Shown: one piece after another, positions 47,639-58,976 of the stretch
Layout of the letters: the number at the start of each line of letters is the position of its first letter
Numbering within the stretch: position 1 is the first letter of the stretch
NCBI RefSeq assembly: GCF_023008245.1
Contig: NZ_CP090145.1
Span: 2,604,001-2,668,000, forward strand
Direction: 5' to 3'
DNA length: 64,000 bases
Origin: Flavobacterium sediminilitoris
GTDB taxonomy: Bacteria > Bacteroidota > Bacteroidia > Flavobacteriales > Flavobacteriaceae
The notes under the pieces: model-generated
Databases searched by the model: none
Seen by the model: only the letters and a program-made list of their open reading frames with translations
What the model was told of the DNA's origin: nothing
Program-made: the position numbers and the translations under genes

Positions 47639-49534
47639 ATGAGAATTTTCAAGCTTTTATTTGTTTTGTTCATTTTTTCTTCATGTGTTGCAAAAACAAA
47701 ACAAGACTCATTTTTAAAGCACAATGTTGAAAAAGGAGAAACAATTTTTAGTATTGCAAAAAAATACCAAATAACACCATTTGATATTTATAGACTAAAT
47801 CCAGATGCTAAAAACGGTATTCAAGAAAACACGGTATTATTAATCCCGAAAAGAACAGTTAAAGAAACAAAAGCAGAAGCAGAAACAAAAAATATTGTTC
47901 ATGAAGTAAAATCAAAAGAAACACTATATAGTATTGCAAAAGAATATGAAGTTACTGTAGCTCAAATTCAAGAATGGAATTCAGAACTTTTAAAGGATGG
48001 ATTAAAAAAAGGACAAGAAATAATTGTTGGAAAAGAAAAGTCAGCCGTAAGTGAGAATTATGTAGAAGTGCAAAACACGAAAAATACAGTAGAAACTTTT
48101 TCTCATAAAGTACTGCCAAAAGAAACATTATACGGAATTGCAACAAAATATAATATTTCAATTGATGAAATTATAGCACAAAATCCAGATAGTAAAGATG
48201 GATTAAAAGAAGGAACAATTTTAACACTTAAAAAAGCTTCTTCAAAAACAATAACACAGGTTAACGACGCAAAATTATATACTGTAAAACCAAAGCAAAC
48301 TTTATATAGTTTATCAAAAGAACTAAAACTATCACAAAAAGAACTTATAAAGCTTAATCCAGAACTCGAAGAAGGATTAAAAGAAGGCATGGTTTTAAAA
48401 TTACCAAATGATTCAAAACAAGACTCTCTTTTTATAGAAAAACCATTAGTTAACTTATTAAGTACAATTAAGAAAGATAAAAAAAGAAATTTAGTACTAT
48501 TATTACCATTCAATTTAAGTAAAATAGATGAAAATACAGCGTCTATTCGTCAACAAATTAAAGATACACCTCTTCTAAATTTAACTTTAGATTTTTATGC
48601 AGGAGCAATGATGGCGATAGATTCTGCAAAAGTATTAGGATTGCCAGTAAATGTGAAAATTCTAAATGTTGAAAGTACTAGAACATCATCTAATATTGCA
48701 CAATTAATAAAAGATAATGATTTTTCAAATGTAGATGCAGTAATTGGACCTTTCCAAAATTCTCATGCAGAGACAACAGCAGAACTTTTATTAAAATATA
48801 ATACACCAGTAATTTCTCCTCTATCTAAAGAAGTTGGTATGAAATTACCAAACCTTTATAATGCAGTTCCATCAGAAGAATATATGATAAGTAAGCTTTT
48901 TGCATACTTTAAAGAAAAGGAAGGAAATGTAGTTTCAGTAATAAGTGCTAAGAAAAAATCTACAAAAGATTTTCTAATCAAAAACTATCCTGAAGTTAAA
49001 CATACTGCTTTTAATGAAAGTGGAGCAGTTGATTTAAATAACTTAAAAGCATTACTTGTAAAAGGGAAAAAGAATTTTGTAATTATAGAATCACAAACTA
49101 CAAATCAAATATTGAATACAACTAATTTTTTAATGAAAATTAAAGGAGATTATGATGTTCAACTAGTTGTTTTTAAACTGAATGATTCTTTTGAATATAT
49201 AGATATTCCAATTGCAAACTTAACAGAATTAAATATGTTATTCCCTTCAACTAAAAATGAAGAAGAGTTAGAAGCAGATAAAATATTTGATAAAAAATAT
49301 AGAAACGAAAATGGTATTTCACCAAGCGTTCCAGCTTCAAAAGGATTTGATATTACATTTGATACAATATTGCGAATTTGCCAAGAAGAAGGATTTGCAA
49401 AATCTGTAGAGAATTATAAAACCGAATATTTTGAAAATTCATTTGATTATATAAATGACAATGGAAATATAATAAACAATGGAGTCTATTTAATGTATTA
49501 TGATACTGATTTAACAATTAAACAAGTAAAATAG
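47639..49534 (+). CDS. LysM lipoprotein with periplasmic-binding-protein-like domain
   Basis: A 631-residue lipoprotein (LFVLFIFSSC, lipobox Cys at about residue 16). Four LysM repeats occupy about residues 25-260, for example HNVEKGETIFSIAKKYQIT and YTVKPKQTLYSLSKELKLS. A type I periplasmic-binding fold follows (about 280-610): NLVLLLPFNLS, LDFYAGAMMAID, DAVIGPFQNSHAET, NTPVISPLSKEV and ASKGFDITFDTILRI. The domain order matches flavobacterial proteins annotated as amino-acid ABC transporter substrate-binding proteins, but no transporter is nearby. It is probably a peptidoglycan-anchored sensor or regulator of wall synthesis, compare LpoA. The next gene starts directly at its stop. Confidence 0.85.
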   Translation: MRIFKLLFVLFIFSSCVAKTKQDSFLKHNVEKGETIFSIAKKYQITPFDIYRLNPDAKNGIQENTVLLIPKRTVKETKAEAETKNIVHEVKSKETLYSIAKEYEVTVAQIQEWNSELLKDGLKKGQEIIVGKEKSAVSENYVEVQNTKNTVETFSHKVLPKETLYGIATKYNISIDEIIAQNPDSKDGLKEGTILTLKKASSKTITQVNDAKLYTVKPKQTLYSLSKELKLSQKELIKLNPELEEGLKEGMVLKLPNDSKQDSLFIEKPLVNLLSTIKKDKKRNLVLLLPFNLSKIDENTASIRQQIKDTPLLNLTLDFYAGAMMAIDSAKVLGLPVNVKILNVESTRTSSNIAQLIKDNDFSNVDAVIGPFQNSHAETTAELLLKYNTPVISPLSKEVGMKLPNLYNAVPSEEYMISKLFAYFKEKEGNVVSVISAKKKSTKDFLIKNYPEVKHTAFNESGAVDLNNLKALLVKGKKNFVIIESQTTNQILNTTNFLMKIKGDYDVQLVVFKLNDSFEYIDIPIANLTELNMLFPSTKNEEELEADKIFDKKYRNENGISPSVPASKGFDITFDTILRICQEEGFAKSVENYKTEYFENSFDYINDNGNIINNGVYLMYYDTDLTIKQVK

Positions 49535-49939
49535 ATGGCAACCTCAAAAATAACATATCTAGGAGAATTAAGAACTTCGTCTATACATGTAAGTTCTAAT
49601 TCAGAAATTATTTCAGATGCTCCATTAGATAATAATGGTAAAGGAGAAGCCTTTTCACCAACTGATACCGTTGCAAACGCATTAGGAAGTTGTATGTTTA
49701 CCGTAATGGGAATAAAAGCTCGCGATTTGAATGTTGATTTATCAGGTTCAACTGCTGAAGTAACAAAAATAATGGGAACAGAACCTAGAAGAATTACAGA
49801 AATTCATATAACTTTTAATATGAATATCAACCCAGAAGATAAAACAAAGACTATTTTAGAACGTACAGCAAATACTTGTCCTGTTCATTATAGCTTACAT
49901 CCAGACATTAAAAAAGAAATTATTTTCAACTGGAAATAA
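49535..49939 (+). CDS. OsmC family protein
   Basis: A 134-residue OsmC/Ohr-like protein with TVANALGSCMFTVMGIKA, where the Cys is the family's first redox cysteine, and NTCPVHYSL, with the second. Proteins of this family reduce organic hydroperoxides or have related thiol chemistry. The length suits the YhfA-like subgroup. Its ATG follows the LysM lipoprotein stop without a gap (TAGATG), so they are cotranscribed. Substrate specificity is not clear from the sequence. Confidence 0.88.
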   Translation: MATSKITYLGELRTSSIHVSSNSEIISDAPLDNNGKGEAFSPTDTVANALGSCMFTVMGIKARDLNVDLSGSTAEVTKIMGTEPRRITEIHITFNMNINPEDKTKTILERTANTCPVHYSLHPDIKKEIIFNWK

Positions 49940-49972
49940 TGAGTCATAAATAAGGAATATTTAAAAGAGATT

Positions 49973-50008
49973 AGAATTATTTTTTAATCTCTTTTCTTTA
50001 TATAAAAT
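49973..50008 (+). terminator. terminator after the OsmC gene
   Basis: An 11-bp perfect stem AAAAGAGATTA / TAATCTCTTTT with an 11-nt loop; the T tract is part of the right arm. Confidence 0.7.
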
Positions 50009-50019
50009 TTTAAATTGAA

Positions 50020-50247
50020 ATGACTAACCAAGAACAACTCGTAAAATTAGCACATGCTAAAATGCCTTTTGGAAAATATAAAGATTACTATCTTATTGAT
50101 TTACCAGAATATTATATTGTTTGGTATAGTAACAAAGGATTTCCAAAAGGTCAACTAGGCGAACAATTAAAACTAATTCATGAACTAAAATTAAACGGAT
50201 TAGAAGAATTAATTAGAAATATTCGAAGAAATTTCTCCAAAAAATAA
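50020..50247 (+). CDS. DUF3820 family protein
   Basis: A 75-residue protein showing the DUF3820 pattern: MPFGKYKDYYLIDLPEYYI (MPFGKYKG-type start), WYSNKGFPKGQLGEQL and ELKLNGLEELI. The family is a small domain related to nucleic-acid-associated proteins, including the C-terminal region of some exonucleases. Its role is unknown. It has its own gap on either side and no partner. Confidence 0.82.
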   Translation: MTNQEQLVKLAHAKMPFGKYKDYYLIDLPEYYIVWYSNKGFPKGQLGEQLKLIHELKLNGLEELIRNIRRNFSKK

Positions 50248-50350
50248 AGAGTTATTAATCCTAAGTGTTAATAAGTTTGTTGTTATAAATAAAAATCAAA
50301 TTATTGTTTTTTTATTTTTGGATAAAATAAAATTTTAACAAACTAAAATT

Positions 50351-50764
50351 ATGGAAAAAACAGAGCACAATTACAATGCGTTTGATTGGTTCAAAAAAGT
50401 TGTTTTAAAAAATTATTCAAACTTTGAAGGTAGAGCAAGGAGAAAGGAATATTGGTATTTTGTACTAATAAATTTTATTATAAGTTTTGTCTTAGGCTTC
50501 ATTAGTGGTTTAGCGGGACTAACTTTTAATAATGGAAATTCAGGAATATTAGATTTAATATATTCTCTATTATTAATAGTACCTTCTATAGCAGTTGGAG
50601 TAAGAAGAATGCATGATGTTGGTAAAAGTGGTTGGTATTTATTAATTCCAATTTATAATATTATATTAGCTGCTACTGAGGGTGAACAAAAAAGAAATGA
50701 ATATGGAGAGAATCCAAAAAGTTCAAATCATGAAATCAATGAAATAGGAACCTCACAAGAATAA
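50351..50764 (+). CDS. DUF805 membrane protein
   Basis: A 137-residue membrane protein of the DUF805 family. The hallmark NFEGRARRKEYWYFVLINF precedes three hydrophobic segments, and VGVRRMHDVGKSGWYLLIP is the second signature. The family is widespread in bacteria with unknown function. It is convergent with the RDD gene that follows, with a terminator hairpin between. Confidence 0.9.
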   Translation: MEKTEHNYNAFDWFKKVVLKNYSNFEGRARRKEYWYFVLINFIISFVLGFISGLAGLTFNNGNSGILDLIYSLLLIVPSIAVGVRRMHDVGKSGWYLLIPIYNIILAATEGEQKRNEYGENPKSSNHEINEIGTSQE

Positions 50765-50768
50765 AAAA

Positions 50769-50800
50769 AAATAAGCTCCATTAAGGAGCTTTATTTTTAT
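50769..50800. terminator. terminator between convergent DUF805 and RDD genes
   Basis: Stem AATAAGCTCC / GGAGCTTTATT with one bulge and a 5-nt loop, flanked by A and T runs, usable in both directions. Confidence 0.78.
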
Positions 50801-50819
50801 ATATAGATGGTTTTGAAAA

Positions 50820-51188
50820 CTATACGTTAACAACTTTTGTTTTTGCAATATTATCACCTAATCTTGGTTTGTCTATTAAAACTAAGATAGCATCAACTAA
50901 AGGTATGAATAAAGTAACATTTCTCATAATACTAGCCATGTAATCACCGTCTAAAGATGAACCGTCTTCTTTTACAGCTTTGTATTTCATTACTTTTTTA
51001 CCAATACTTTGCCCACCAAATAGTGCATCTCTTAGAAGAAGGTAAGCGATTAAAAAGATATAGCTTAAAGAAACAAGCCAATACATCTCTGTTGCCCCAG
51101 CTATAAATGCTAAAATTGCTGGAATAATATATGATACTATACCATCAATAAAATAACCCAAAAATCTGTTTAACTTTGATACTTCCAT
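50820..51188 (-). CDS. RDD family membrane protein
   Basis: A 122-residue minimal RDD protein. LNRFLGYFIDGIVSYIIPAIL gives the N-terminal RxxxxxxD motif, GGQSIGKKVMKYKAV the central loop, and RLGDNIAKTKVV the C-terminal motif. It has three to four membrane helices. The role is unknown. A minus-strand -7 box TATATTTG is at 51217-51224, 29 nt before the start. Confidence 0.85.
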   Translation of the reverse strand: MEVSKLNRFLGYFIDGIVSYIIPAILAFIAGATEMYWLVSLSYIFLIAYLLLRDALFGGQSIGKKVMKYKAVKEDGSSLDGDYMASIMRNVTLFIPLVDAILVLIDKPRLGDNIAKTKVVNV

Positions 51189-51312
51189 TTTTTTATAGTT
51201 TTAATTGTTAGTTCGCCAAATATAGAAAAAAAAGTTAATTTTTAATACTTTAATTTTAGAAATAAAGCCCAATTTTCATATTTATAAATTATCAAAATCC
51301 CAAATTAAGTTG

Positions 51313-51320
51313 TACTTTTG
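51313..51320 (+). promoter_or_regulatory. -7 promoter box upstream of pyrG
   Basis: TACTTTTG fits TAnnTTTG and lies 97 nt before the ATG. No good TTG was found at the -33 position, so support is partial. Confidence 0.35.
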
Positions 51321-51368
51321 CCACGTTTTTTAATAAAGAAGATAGTAACTATCATATCATCTAAATGA

Positions 51369-53033
<1,665 letters not shown>

Positions 53034-53069
53034 CTGTTTACTATTACTGTAAACTGAATACTATTTTAA

Positions 53070-54971
53070 ATGGAAGAAAAAAAGTTTGATTTTAAATCAA
53101 TTATCGGATTTGTATTAATCTCTGGAGTTTTAATGTGGATGATGTATTCAAATACACCAACTGCTGAAGAATTAAAGGAAAAAGAAAAATTAGAACAAGC
53201 AAAGAAAGAGCAAAAACAAGAAGTTGAAACAATTGCAGACAAAGCCATTGAAACAATTTCTTCTGGAACGGATTCATTATCGCAAGCAAAAGCAAAAGAA
53301 ACACTAGGATCATTTGCTTATTCAGCTACTTTGCCTTCAGCAAAAAACGATTTTACAGAAATTAAAAACGATGTTCTTTCCTTAAAAATAGCAAATAAAG
53401 GTGGATATATTGTAGAAGCTACAGTACTAGGATTTGATCAATTTGAACAAGATTCAAAAAAACCAATTAAACTTATACAAGAAAATAATGCTAATTTTGA
53501 CTTAGCAATTAGCACAGCAGATAATCGTGTGTTACATACAAAAGATTTATTCTTTGAGCCTAAACTCTCAAAAGAAGGAGAAAATCAAGTAGTAACAATG
53601 CGTTTAAAAGCAGGTCCAAATCAATTTTTAGAATATAGATATGTTTTAAAACCAGGAGAATACATGTTAGATTTTGCAATTCGCTCGCAAGGTTTAGAAA
53701 ATGTAATCAATCCATCAAAAGCTATTGATTTAGAATGGCAATTAAAATCATATCGTAATGAAAAAAGTATTTCTTACGAAAACAGATATACAGAATTAGT
53801 TTTTGAATATGAAAACGGAAAAGATGATTATTTAAATGCAGCAAAAGATTCAGAAGATGAAGCAATTGACGTTTCTTATATAGCTTTTAAACAACATTTA
53901 TTCACGTCAATTCTTTTAACAGATACGCCTTTCAAAACAGCAAAATTCAAATCAGATAATTTAGTAGAAGACACAGAAAAAGATACTATTTTTACAAAGA
54001 ATTTTGTAGCTCAATTACCATTAGAAGTTAAAAATGGAGCTGTAAACTATAATATGAATTGGTATTATGGACCATCTAAATACGATATTTTAAATAAATA
54101 TGATAAAAATTTAGATGAAATAATGCCATTAGGTTGGGGAATTTTCGGATGGATAAACCGTTATATTTTTATTCCAGTATTTGGATTTATTAGCGGATTT
54201 TTACCATTTGGTATTGCAATCATTGTTTTTACTATTTTAGTACGTATAGCAATGTCACCTGTTACATATAAATCTTATGTTTCTCAAGCTAAAATGAAGG
54301 TTTTACGACCAGAAATTGCAGAATTGAATGAAAAATTCAAAGACAATGCAATGAAGAAACAACAAGAAACAATGAAATTATATTCAAAAGCAGGAGTAAA
54401 CCCTATGGCAGGATGTTTACCAGCATTAATGCAAATGCCTGTTTTCTATGCATTGTTTCAGTTCTTCCCATCTATGTTTGATTTAAGACAACAAGGATTC
54501 CTTTGGGCAGATGATTTATCTTCGTATGATGCTATTTTAACTTGGAAACAACATATTCCAGTTATTACATTCATTACAGGAAATCATATAAGTTTGTTTG
54601 CATTATTAGCAGCTATAGCAATTTTCTTTTATATGAAAATGACAACAGGAGATCAGCAAATGAGCGCACCTACACAAGAAGGAATGCCTGATATGGGGAA
54701 AATAATGAAAGTAATGCTCTATATTTCACCATTAATGATGTTGTTCTTCTTTAATAGCTACGCATCTGGTTTATCATTATATTATTTTGTGTCAAATTTA
54801 ATTACTATTGGAATTATGTTAGTAATTAAAAATTACATTGTAAAAGAAGATAAAATTTTAGCTAAAATTCAAGAAAATAAATCAAAACCCAAAAAGGAAA
54901 GTAAGTTCCAAAGAAAAATGAGGGAAATGATGGAACAAGCTGAAGCGCAAAAAAACGCAAATAAAAAATAA
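53070..54971 (+). CDS. yidC: membrane protein insertase YidC
   Basis: A 633-residue YidC of the Gram-negative type. It has one N-terminal membrane helix (SIIGFVLISGVLMWMM), a charged linker, a large periplasmic beta domain (about residues 85-350) and the conserved five-helix insertase core. The core includes MSPVTYKSYVSQAKMKVLRPE, the cytoplasmic hairpin and NPMAGCLPALMQMPVFYALF. The C-terminal tail is basic (KPKKESKFQRKMREM) and could contact the ribosome. It inserts and folds inner-membrane proteins alone or with SecYEG. A terminator follows. Confidence 0.97.
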   Translation: MEEKKFDFKSIIGFVLISGVLMWMMYSNTPTAEELKEKEKLEQAKKEQKQEVETIADKAIETISSGTDSLSQAKAKETLGSFAYSATLPSAKNDFTEIKNDVLSLKIANKGGYIVEATVLGFDQFEQDSKKPIKLIQENNANFDLAISTADNRVLHTKDLFFEPKLSKEGENQVVTMRLKAGPNQFLEYRYVLKPGEYMLDFAIRSQGLENVINPSKAIDLEWQLKSYRNEKSISYENRYTELVFEYENGKDDYLNAAKDSEDEAIDVSYIAFKQHLFTSILLTDTPFKTAKFKSDNLVEDTEKDTIFTKNFVAQLPLEVKNGAVNYNMNWYYGPSKYDILNKYDKNLDEIMPLGWGIFGWINRYIFIPVFGFISGFLPFGIAIIVFTILVRIAMSPVTYKSYVSQAKMKVLRPEIAELNEKFKDNAMKKQQETMKLYSKAGVNPMAGCLPALMQMPVFYALFQFFPSMFDLRQQGFLWADDLSSYDAILTWKQHIPVITFITGNHISLFALLAAIAIFFYMKMTTGDQQMSAPTQEGMPDMGKIMKVMLYISPLMMLFFFNSYASGLSLYYFVSNLITIGIMLVIKNYIVKEDKILAKIQENKSKPKKESKFQRKMREMMEQAEAQKNANKK

Positions 54972-54978
54972 TTTTGAA

Positions 54979-55003
54979 AGCCCTGCATATTGCAGGGTTT
55001 TTT
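54979..55003 (+). terminator. terminator after yidC
   Basis: GC-rich stem CCCTGCA / TGCAGGG with a 3-nt loop and a tract of six T. Confidence 0.88.
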
Positions 55004-55017
55004 ATTACAAACAAAAC

Positions 55018-55827
55018 ATGAAAACACTTATAATAGGTTATGGAAATATGGGACAAACTTACGCGAATAGTTTTGTAAGTTCAGGCTTTGTATCTTCAAA
55101 AGATATTTTTATTCTAAGCAGAAGCGAAGTTGATAAGAAACAACGACTTTCAATTGATAAAGCAAATTTTCATCTTATTCCTTCATTCATTACTTTTGAT
55201 GTTGATATTATTATTTTAGCTGTTAAACCTCAAGATTTTAATGATTTAGTAATAAATATTAAACCTTTTATAAAAGAAGAACACGTTATTCTATCTGTTA
55301 TGGCAGGAATTACAATAGAGACAATTCAAAATAAATTGAACTGTAAGAAAGTAGTGCGATCAATGCCTAATATTCCAACTCAAATTGGCTTAGGAATGAC
55401 TGTTTTTTCAGCCTCATCAAACGTTGATAGAAAGGAACTTTTCATTATTCAAAATTTAATAAATACTACAGGTAAATCAATTTATATTGAAAAAGAAGAA
55501 ATGTTAAATGCAGCTACAGCAGTTTCAGGAAGTGGACCAGCTTATGTTTTTTATTTTATGAATGCTATGATTCAAGCAGCAATTGAATTAGGTTTTACAC
55601 AATCGGAAGCAGAGTTCTTAGTAAATCAAACATTTATAGGAGCTGTTCAATTGCAAAATCGAAGTAAAATTGAATTAAAAGAATGGATTGTTAAAGTTTC
55701 ATCTAAAGGAGGAACTACCGAAGCGGCTTTAGAAATTTTTAATCAAAATAAAATTCAAAATAATATTCAAAAAGGAATTAAATCAGCAAATAAAAGAGCG
55801 GAAGAACTTGGGAAAAATCAAGCATAA
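55018..55827 (+). CDS. proC: pyrroline-5-carboxylate reductase
   Basis: A 269-residue ProC. It has the N-terminal NAD(P)-binding loop LIIGYGNMGQTYANSF, the conserved ILAVKPQDF and SVMAGITIETIQ, RSMPNIPTQIGLGMT, and the C-terminal signature AVSGSGPAYVFYFMNAM followed by VSSKGGTTEAALEIF. It reduces pyrroline-5-carboxylate to proline, the last step of proline synthesis. It sits alone between two strong terminators. Confidence 0.96.
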   Translation: MKTLIIGYGNMGQTYANSFVSSGFVSSKDIFILSRSEVDKKQRLSIDKANFHLIPSFITFDVDIIILAVKPQDFNDLVINIKPFIKEEHVILSVMAGITIETIQNKLNCKKVVRSMPNIPTQIGLGMTVFSASSNVDRKELFIIQNLINTTGKSIYIEKEEMLNAATAVSGSGPAYVFYFMNAMIQAAIELGFTQSEAEFLVNQTFIGAVQLQNRSKIELKEWIVKVSSKGGTTEAALEIFNQNKIQNNIQKGIKSANKRAEELGKNQA

Positions 55828-55863
55828 AAAAATCTCGATTTAGATTCTAAATCGAGATTTTTT
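55826..55863. terminator. bidirectional terminator between proC and the FAS1 gene
   Basis: AAAAATCTCGATTTAGA pairs with TCTAAATCGAGATTTTT; a stem of at least 14 bp with A and T runs, between convergent genes. Confidence 0.9.
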
Positions 55864-55876
55864 CATTTTTCATACA

Positions 55877-56878
55877 TTATAAATTTGGCTGTAATACTTT
55901 GTCAATTGTATGAATAATTCCATTTGAGCATTGTATATTAACAGGAGCTATAATATTAGCTTGTGTTGTAGCCTGATCTGTTATTTTAGGAATAGAAGGC
56001 TCGCTTAAATCAATTGTAATATCTTGTGATGGATCAGTAATCATAGATATTACTTGTTCGTCAGTTAAAGATGTAGATAATATATTTCCAAGTGAAGTAA
56101 CATGATATTGTAAAATTGTAGAAACTTGAGATGGAGTTGCTCCAACCGCAAAGCCACTTCCAGTTGTAGCAGTTGTAAAGGCATCATTTGTAGGAGCAAA
56201 TATTGTTAAAGGTATTGTGTTTTCTGTTAAAGCATTTGAAACAGCACTTTGATCTCCAAATCCATTTCCATTGCTATCTGTGCTTGTTACAGCAGTTGCT
56301 AAAGTAGAAAATGTTGGATTTGCCTTTATATGATCAATTATAGTTGCTAAATTTATTATTTTATCAACTTCATGAATAACACCATTTGAAGCTAAAATAT
56401 CAGTTCTTATAATCATTGAAATTCCATTTATCTTTGTGTTTTCTCCGTTCTCTCCAGTATCAAGATATAAACTTAAATTATTTGTAGAAGAAGCAAAACC
56501 TTTGGCTAATGAATTTATATAACCTGTTGTAAATGTTGTTGAAAGCATTTTTTCATTAGCAACATGATTTAATATTATTTCTTTTAATGTGTTAACAGGT
56601 ATATCATTTATGGAAGAAAAACCGTTATCTAGTAAAAAAGTATCAAAAGCATCATTTGTAGGAGCAAAAAAAGTAAAAGGCCCATTTTGGTCTAATGTTT
56701 GTGTTAAACCAGTTTTGTCTAAAGCTTCAATTAACGTGCTGAATTGAGGGTTTTTAGATGTGATCGCTGAAATACTATTTCTAACAGGTGTAACAATGTC
56801 ATCATCAGAGCAAGAAAACATCATTATAAATGTTATAGCGATTAAAGTTAATTTGATTAATTTTGCAAAGTTTTTCAT
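55877..56878 (-). CDS. lipoprotein with two fasciclin (FAS1) domains
   Basis: A 333-residue lipoprotein (LTLIAITFIMMFSC, lipobox Cys at about residue 23, followed by SDDD, a surface-export-like acidic stretch). Two FAS1 domains follow. The first is about residues 40-175, with GPFTFFAPTNDAFDTFL and NGVIHEVDKII. The second is about residues 180-333, with PLTIFAPTNDAFTTA and NGIIHTIDKVLQP. FAS1 domains mediate adhesion. The C(S)DDD after the lipid cysteine resembles the export signal that moves Bacteroidota lipoproteins to the cell surface. Confidence 0.92.
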   Translation of the reverse strand: MKNFAKLIKLTLIAITFIMMFSCSDDDIVTPVRNSISAITSKNPQFSTLIEALDKTGLTQTLDQNGPFTFFAPTNDAFDTFLLDNGFSSINDIPVNTLKEIILNHVANEKMLSTTFTTGYINSLAKGFASSTNNLSLYLDTGENGENTKINGISMIIRTDILASNGVIHEVDKIINLATIIDHIKANPTFSTLATAVTSTDSNGNGFGDQSAVSNALTENTIPLTIFAPTNDAFTTATTGSGFAVGATPSQVSTILQYHVTSLGNILSTSLTDEQVISMITDPSQDITIDLSEPSIPKITDQATTQANIIAPVNIQCSNGIIHTIDKVLQPNL

Positions 56879-57000
56879 AGTAATTCAATTGTTTAAGCAA
56901 ATCTAAAAATATTAAATAAAAAAAAGCTATTTAATGTATAAAAGAGTGTGTCAAATATAGTTTATACTTTCACATTCTAAACCAATAAAAATATAGATAA

Positions 57001-57771
57001 ATGTTAATAAAAAAAATAATTTCCAGTTTTATCCTTCTTATATGTTGTTTTACAACTTTTTCTCAAGAAGAAATAAACAAATTTGATGATAAAGGTAACC
57101 GCCATGGCTTGTGGAAAGGAAATCATGAAAAATCTAAAAGACCACGATATGAAGGTAGCTTTAATCATGGAAAAGAAATAGGAGTTTTTAATTATTTTGA
57201 TGATACTAAAGAAGGAACAATCATTGCTACACGCGATTTCTCTAAAGGAGATGGTTCATGTTATGTTATTTTTTACAATCAGAAGAAAGATAAAGTTAGC
57301 GAAGGGAAATTAGTAAATAAAGTGCCAGAAGGAGAATGGAAATACTATCATTTTGAAAGTAAACAGTTGATGACAATTGAAAACTATAAATCAGGAAAAT
57401 TAAACGGTAAAAAGAAAATTTTTTATAAAGATGGAAGTTTAGCAGAAGAATCAAATTATTTAGATGGAAAATTAGAAGGAATTTATAAAAAGTATGCAGA
57501 AAATGAGACCATTTTAGAAGAAACAAATTATAAAAAAGGACAATTGAATGGTGTTGCAATTTATTATGATGGAGAAGGGAAGATAAGTTTGAAAGGACAA
57601 TACAAGAATGATAAAAAATGGGGATATTGGGAAACATATGAAAACGGAAAATTAAGCAAGAAAGAAAAAATATCAAAGGATACCAGAAAGACTTTTAAAT
57701 TAAAAAGTGGCGATGATGGAAAATTATATCCTTCAGATTTGAAAGTGAAAAATGAAAGTGAAAAAAAATAA
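57001..57771 (+). CDS. YwqK/MORN-repeat secreted protein
   Basis: A 256-residue protein with a signal peptide (IISSFILLICCFTTFSQ). The rest is MORN-like repeats of about 23 residues: RHGLWKGNHEKSKRPRYEGS, EGEWKYYHFESKQLMTIENY, LNGKKKIFYKDGSLAEESNY, LEGIYKKYAENETILEETNY and LNGVAIYYDGEGKISLKGQY. Databases often call this family an YwqK-type antitoxin, but no toxin gene is adjacent and the signal peptide makes that label doubtful. mnmA follows after 9 nt. Confidence 0.85.
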   Translation: MLIKKIISSFILLICCFTTFSQEEINKFDDKGNRHGLWKGNHEKSKRPRYEGSFNHGKEIGVFNYFDDTKEGTIIATRDFSKGDGSCYVIFYNQKKDKVSEGKLVNKVPEGEWKYYHFESKQLMTIENYKSGKLNGKKKIFYKDGSLAEESNYLDGKLEGIYKKYAENETILEETNYKKGQLNGVAIYYDGEGKISLKGQYKNDKKWGYWETYENGKLSKKEKISKDTRKTFKLKSGDDGKLYPSDLKVKNESEKK

Positions 57772-57780
57772 TTTAAAAAG

Positions 57781-58968
57781 ATGAAAAGAGTAGTAGTAGG
57801 ACTTTCAGGAGGAGTAGATTCTAGTGTAGCAGCATATTTATTACAAGAACAAGGATATGAAGTAATAGGACTTTTTATGAAAAATTGGCACGATGATTCA
57901 GTGACCATTTCAAATGAATGTCCATGGTTAGAAGATAGTAATGATGCACTTTTAGTTGCTGAAAAGCTAGGAATACCTTTTCAAACAGTAGATTTATCAG
58001 AAGAATACAAAGAAAAAATTGTTGATTACATGTTCAAAGAGTATGAACAAGGAAGAACACCAAATCCAGATGTATTATGCAATAGAGAAATTAAATTTGA
58101 TGTATTCATGAAAATTGCAATGTCATTAGGAGCTGATTATGTAGCAACAGGACATTACTGTAGAAAAGGAATTATAGAAAATAATGGAGAAGAAGTATAT
58201 CAATTATTAGCAGGAAAAGACGACAATAAAGACCAATCTTATTTCTTATGTCAGTTGTCACAAGAACAACTATCAAAAGCATTATTTCCTATTGGTGAAT
58301 TAACAAAACCTGAAGTAAGAGAAATTGCAGCTAAATTAGACTTGATTACAGCAGAAAAGAAAGATTCACAAGGACTTTGCTTTATTGGGAAAGTACGTTT
58401 ACCAGAATTTTTACAGCAAAAATTACAACCAAAAGAAGGAATAATCATAGAAGTATCATCAGATGCCGATATTTTTAATGAAACGACTATGAAATTTTCA
58501 AATGAAGAAGAAGCATTTGCATTCGAATCGAGAAATAGAGATTACACGAATGAAAGAGGAAAAGTAGTAGGAAAACACCAAGGTGCTCACTATTTTACAA
58601 AAGGACAAAGAAAAGGATTAAATGTAGGAGGAACAAAAGAAGCACTATTTGTTATTGAAACAGATGTTGAAAAAAACATTATTTATACAGGTCAAGGAAG
58701 CAGTCATCCAGGATTATATAAAAAAGCATTATTCATCAAAAACGAAGAAGTACATTGGATACGAGAAGACCTTTCTTTACAACCTAATGAAACAATGGAA
58801 GTAATGGCTCGTATTCGTTATCGACAACCTTTACAAAAAGCGACATTACATCAATTTGAAAATGGAATGTATGTTGTGTTTAATGAACCTCAATCAGCAA
58901 TTACTGAAGGACAATTTGTAGCTTGGCACAAAGATGACGAAGTTTTAGGTAGTGGTGTAATTTCTTAA
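57781..58968 (+). CDS. mnmA: tRNA-specific 2-thiouridylase MnmA
   Basis: A 395-residue MnmA. The PP-loop SGGVDSS is at residues 9-15. The nucleophilic Cys is in [13 protein letters not shown] and the persulfide-carrying second Cys in [17 protein letters not shown]. The C-terminal domain has [19 protein letters not shown] and [11 protein letters not shown]. It thiolates U34 of tRNA for Lys, Glu and Gln. The start codon lies 9 nt after the MORN protein gene, so the two may share a transcript. Confidence 0.96.
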   Translation: MKRVVVGLSGGVDSSVAAYLLQEQGYEVIGLFMKNWHDDSVTISNECPWLEDSNDALLVAEKLGIPFQTVDLSEEYKEKIVDYMFKEYEQGRTPNPDVLCNREIKFDVFMKIAMSLGADYVATGHYCRKGIIENNGEEVYQLLAGKDDNKDQSYFLCQLSQEQLSKALFPIGELTKPEVREIAAKLDLITAEKKDSQGLCFIGKVRLPEFLQQKLQPKEGIIIEVSSDADIFNETTMKFSNEEEAFAFESRNRDYTNERGKVVGKHQGAHYFTKGQRKGLNVGGTKEALFVIETDVEKNIIYTGQGSSHPGLYKKALFIKNEEVHWIREDLSLQPNETMEVMARIRYRQPLQKATLHQFENGMYVVFNEPQSAITEGQFVAWHKDDEVLGSGVIS

Positions 58969-58976
58969 ATTTTTAT

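Noticed and set aside
48103..48513. 136-residue minus-strand open frame inside the second LysM gene
   Set aside because: A shadow frame of a repeat-containing gene; no domain, no start context, no gap in the real gene.
57296..57908. Two overlapping minus-strand frames across the MORN and mnmA genes
   Set aside because: Both real genes are intact on the plus strand with clear motifs. The minus-strand translations are low-complexity.
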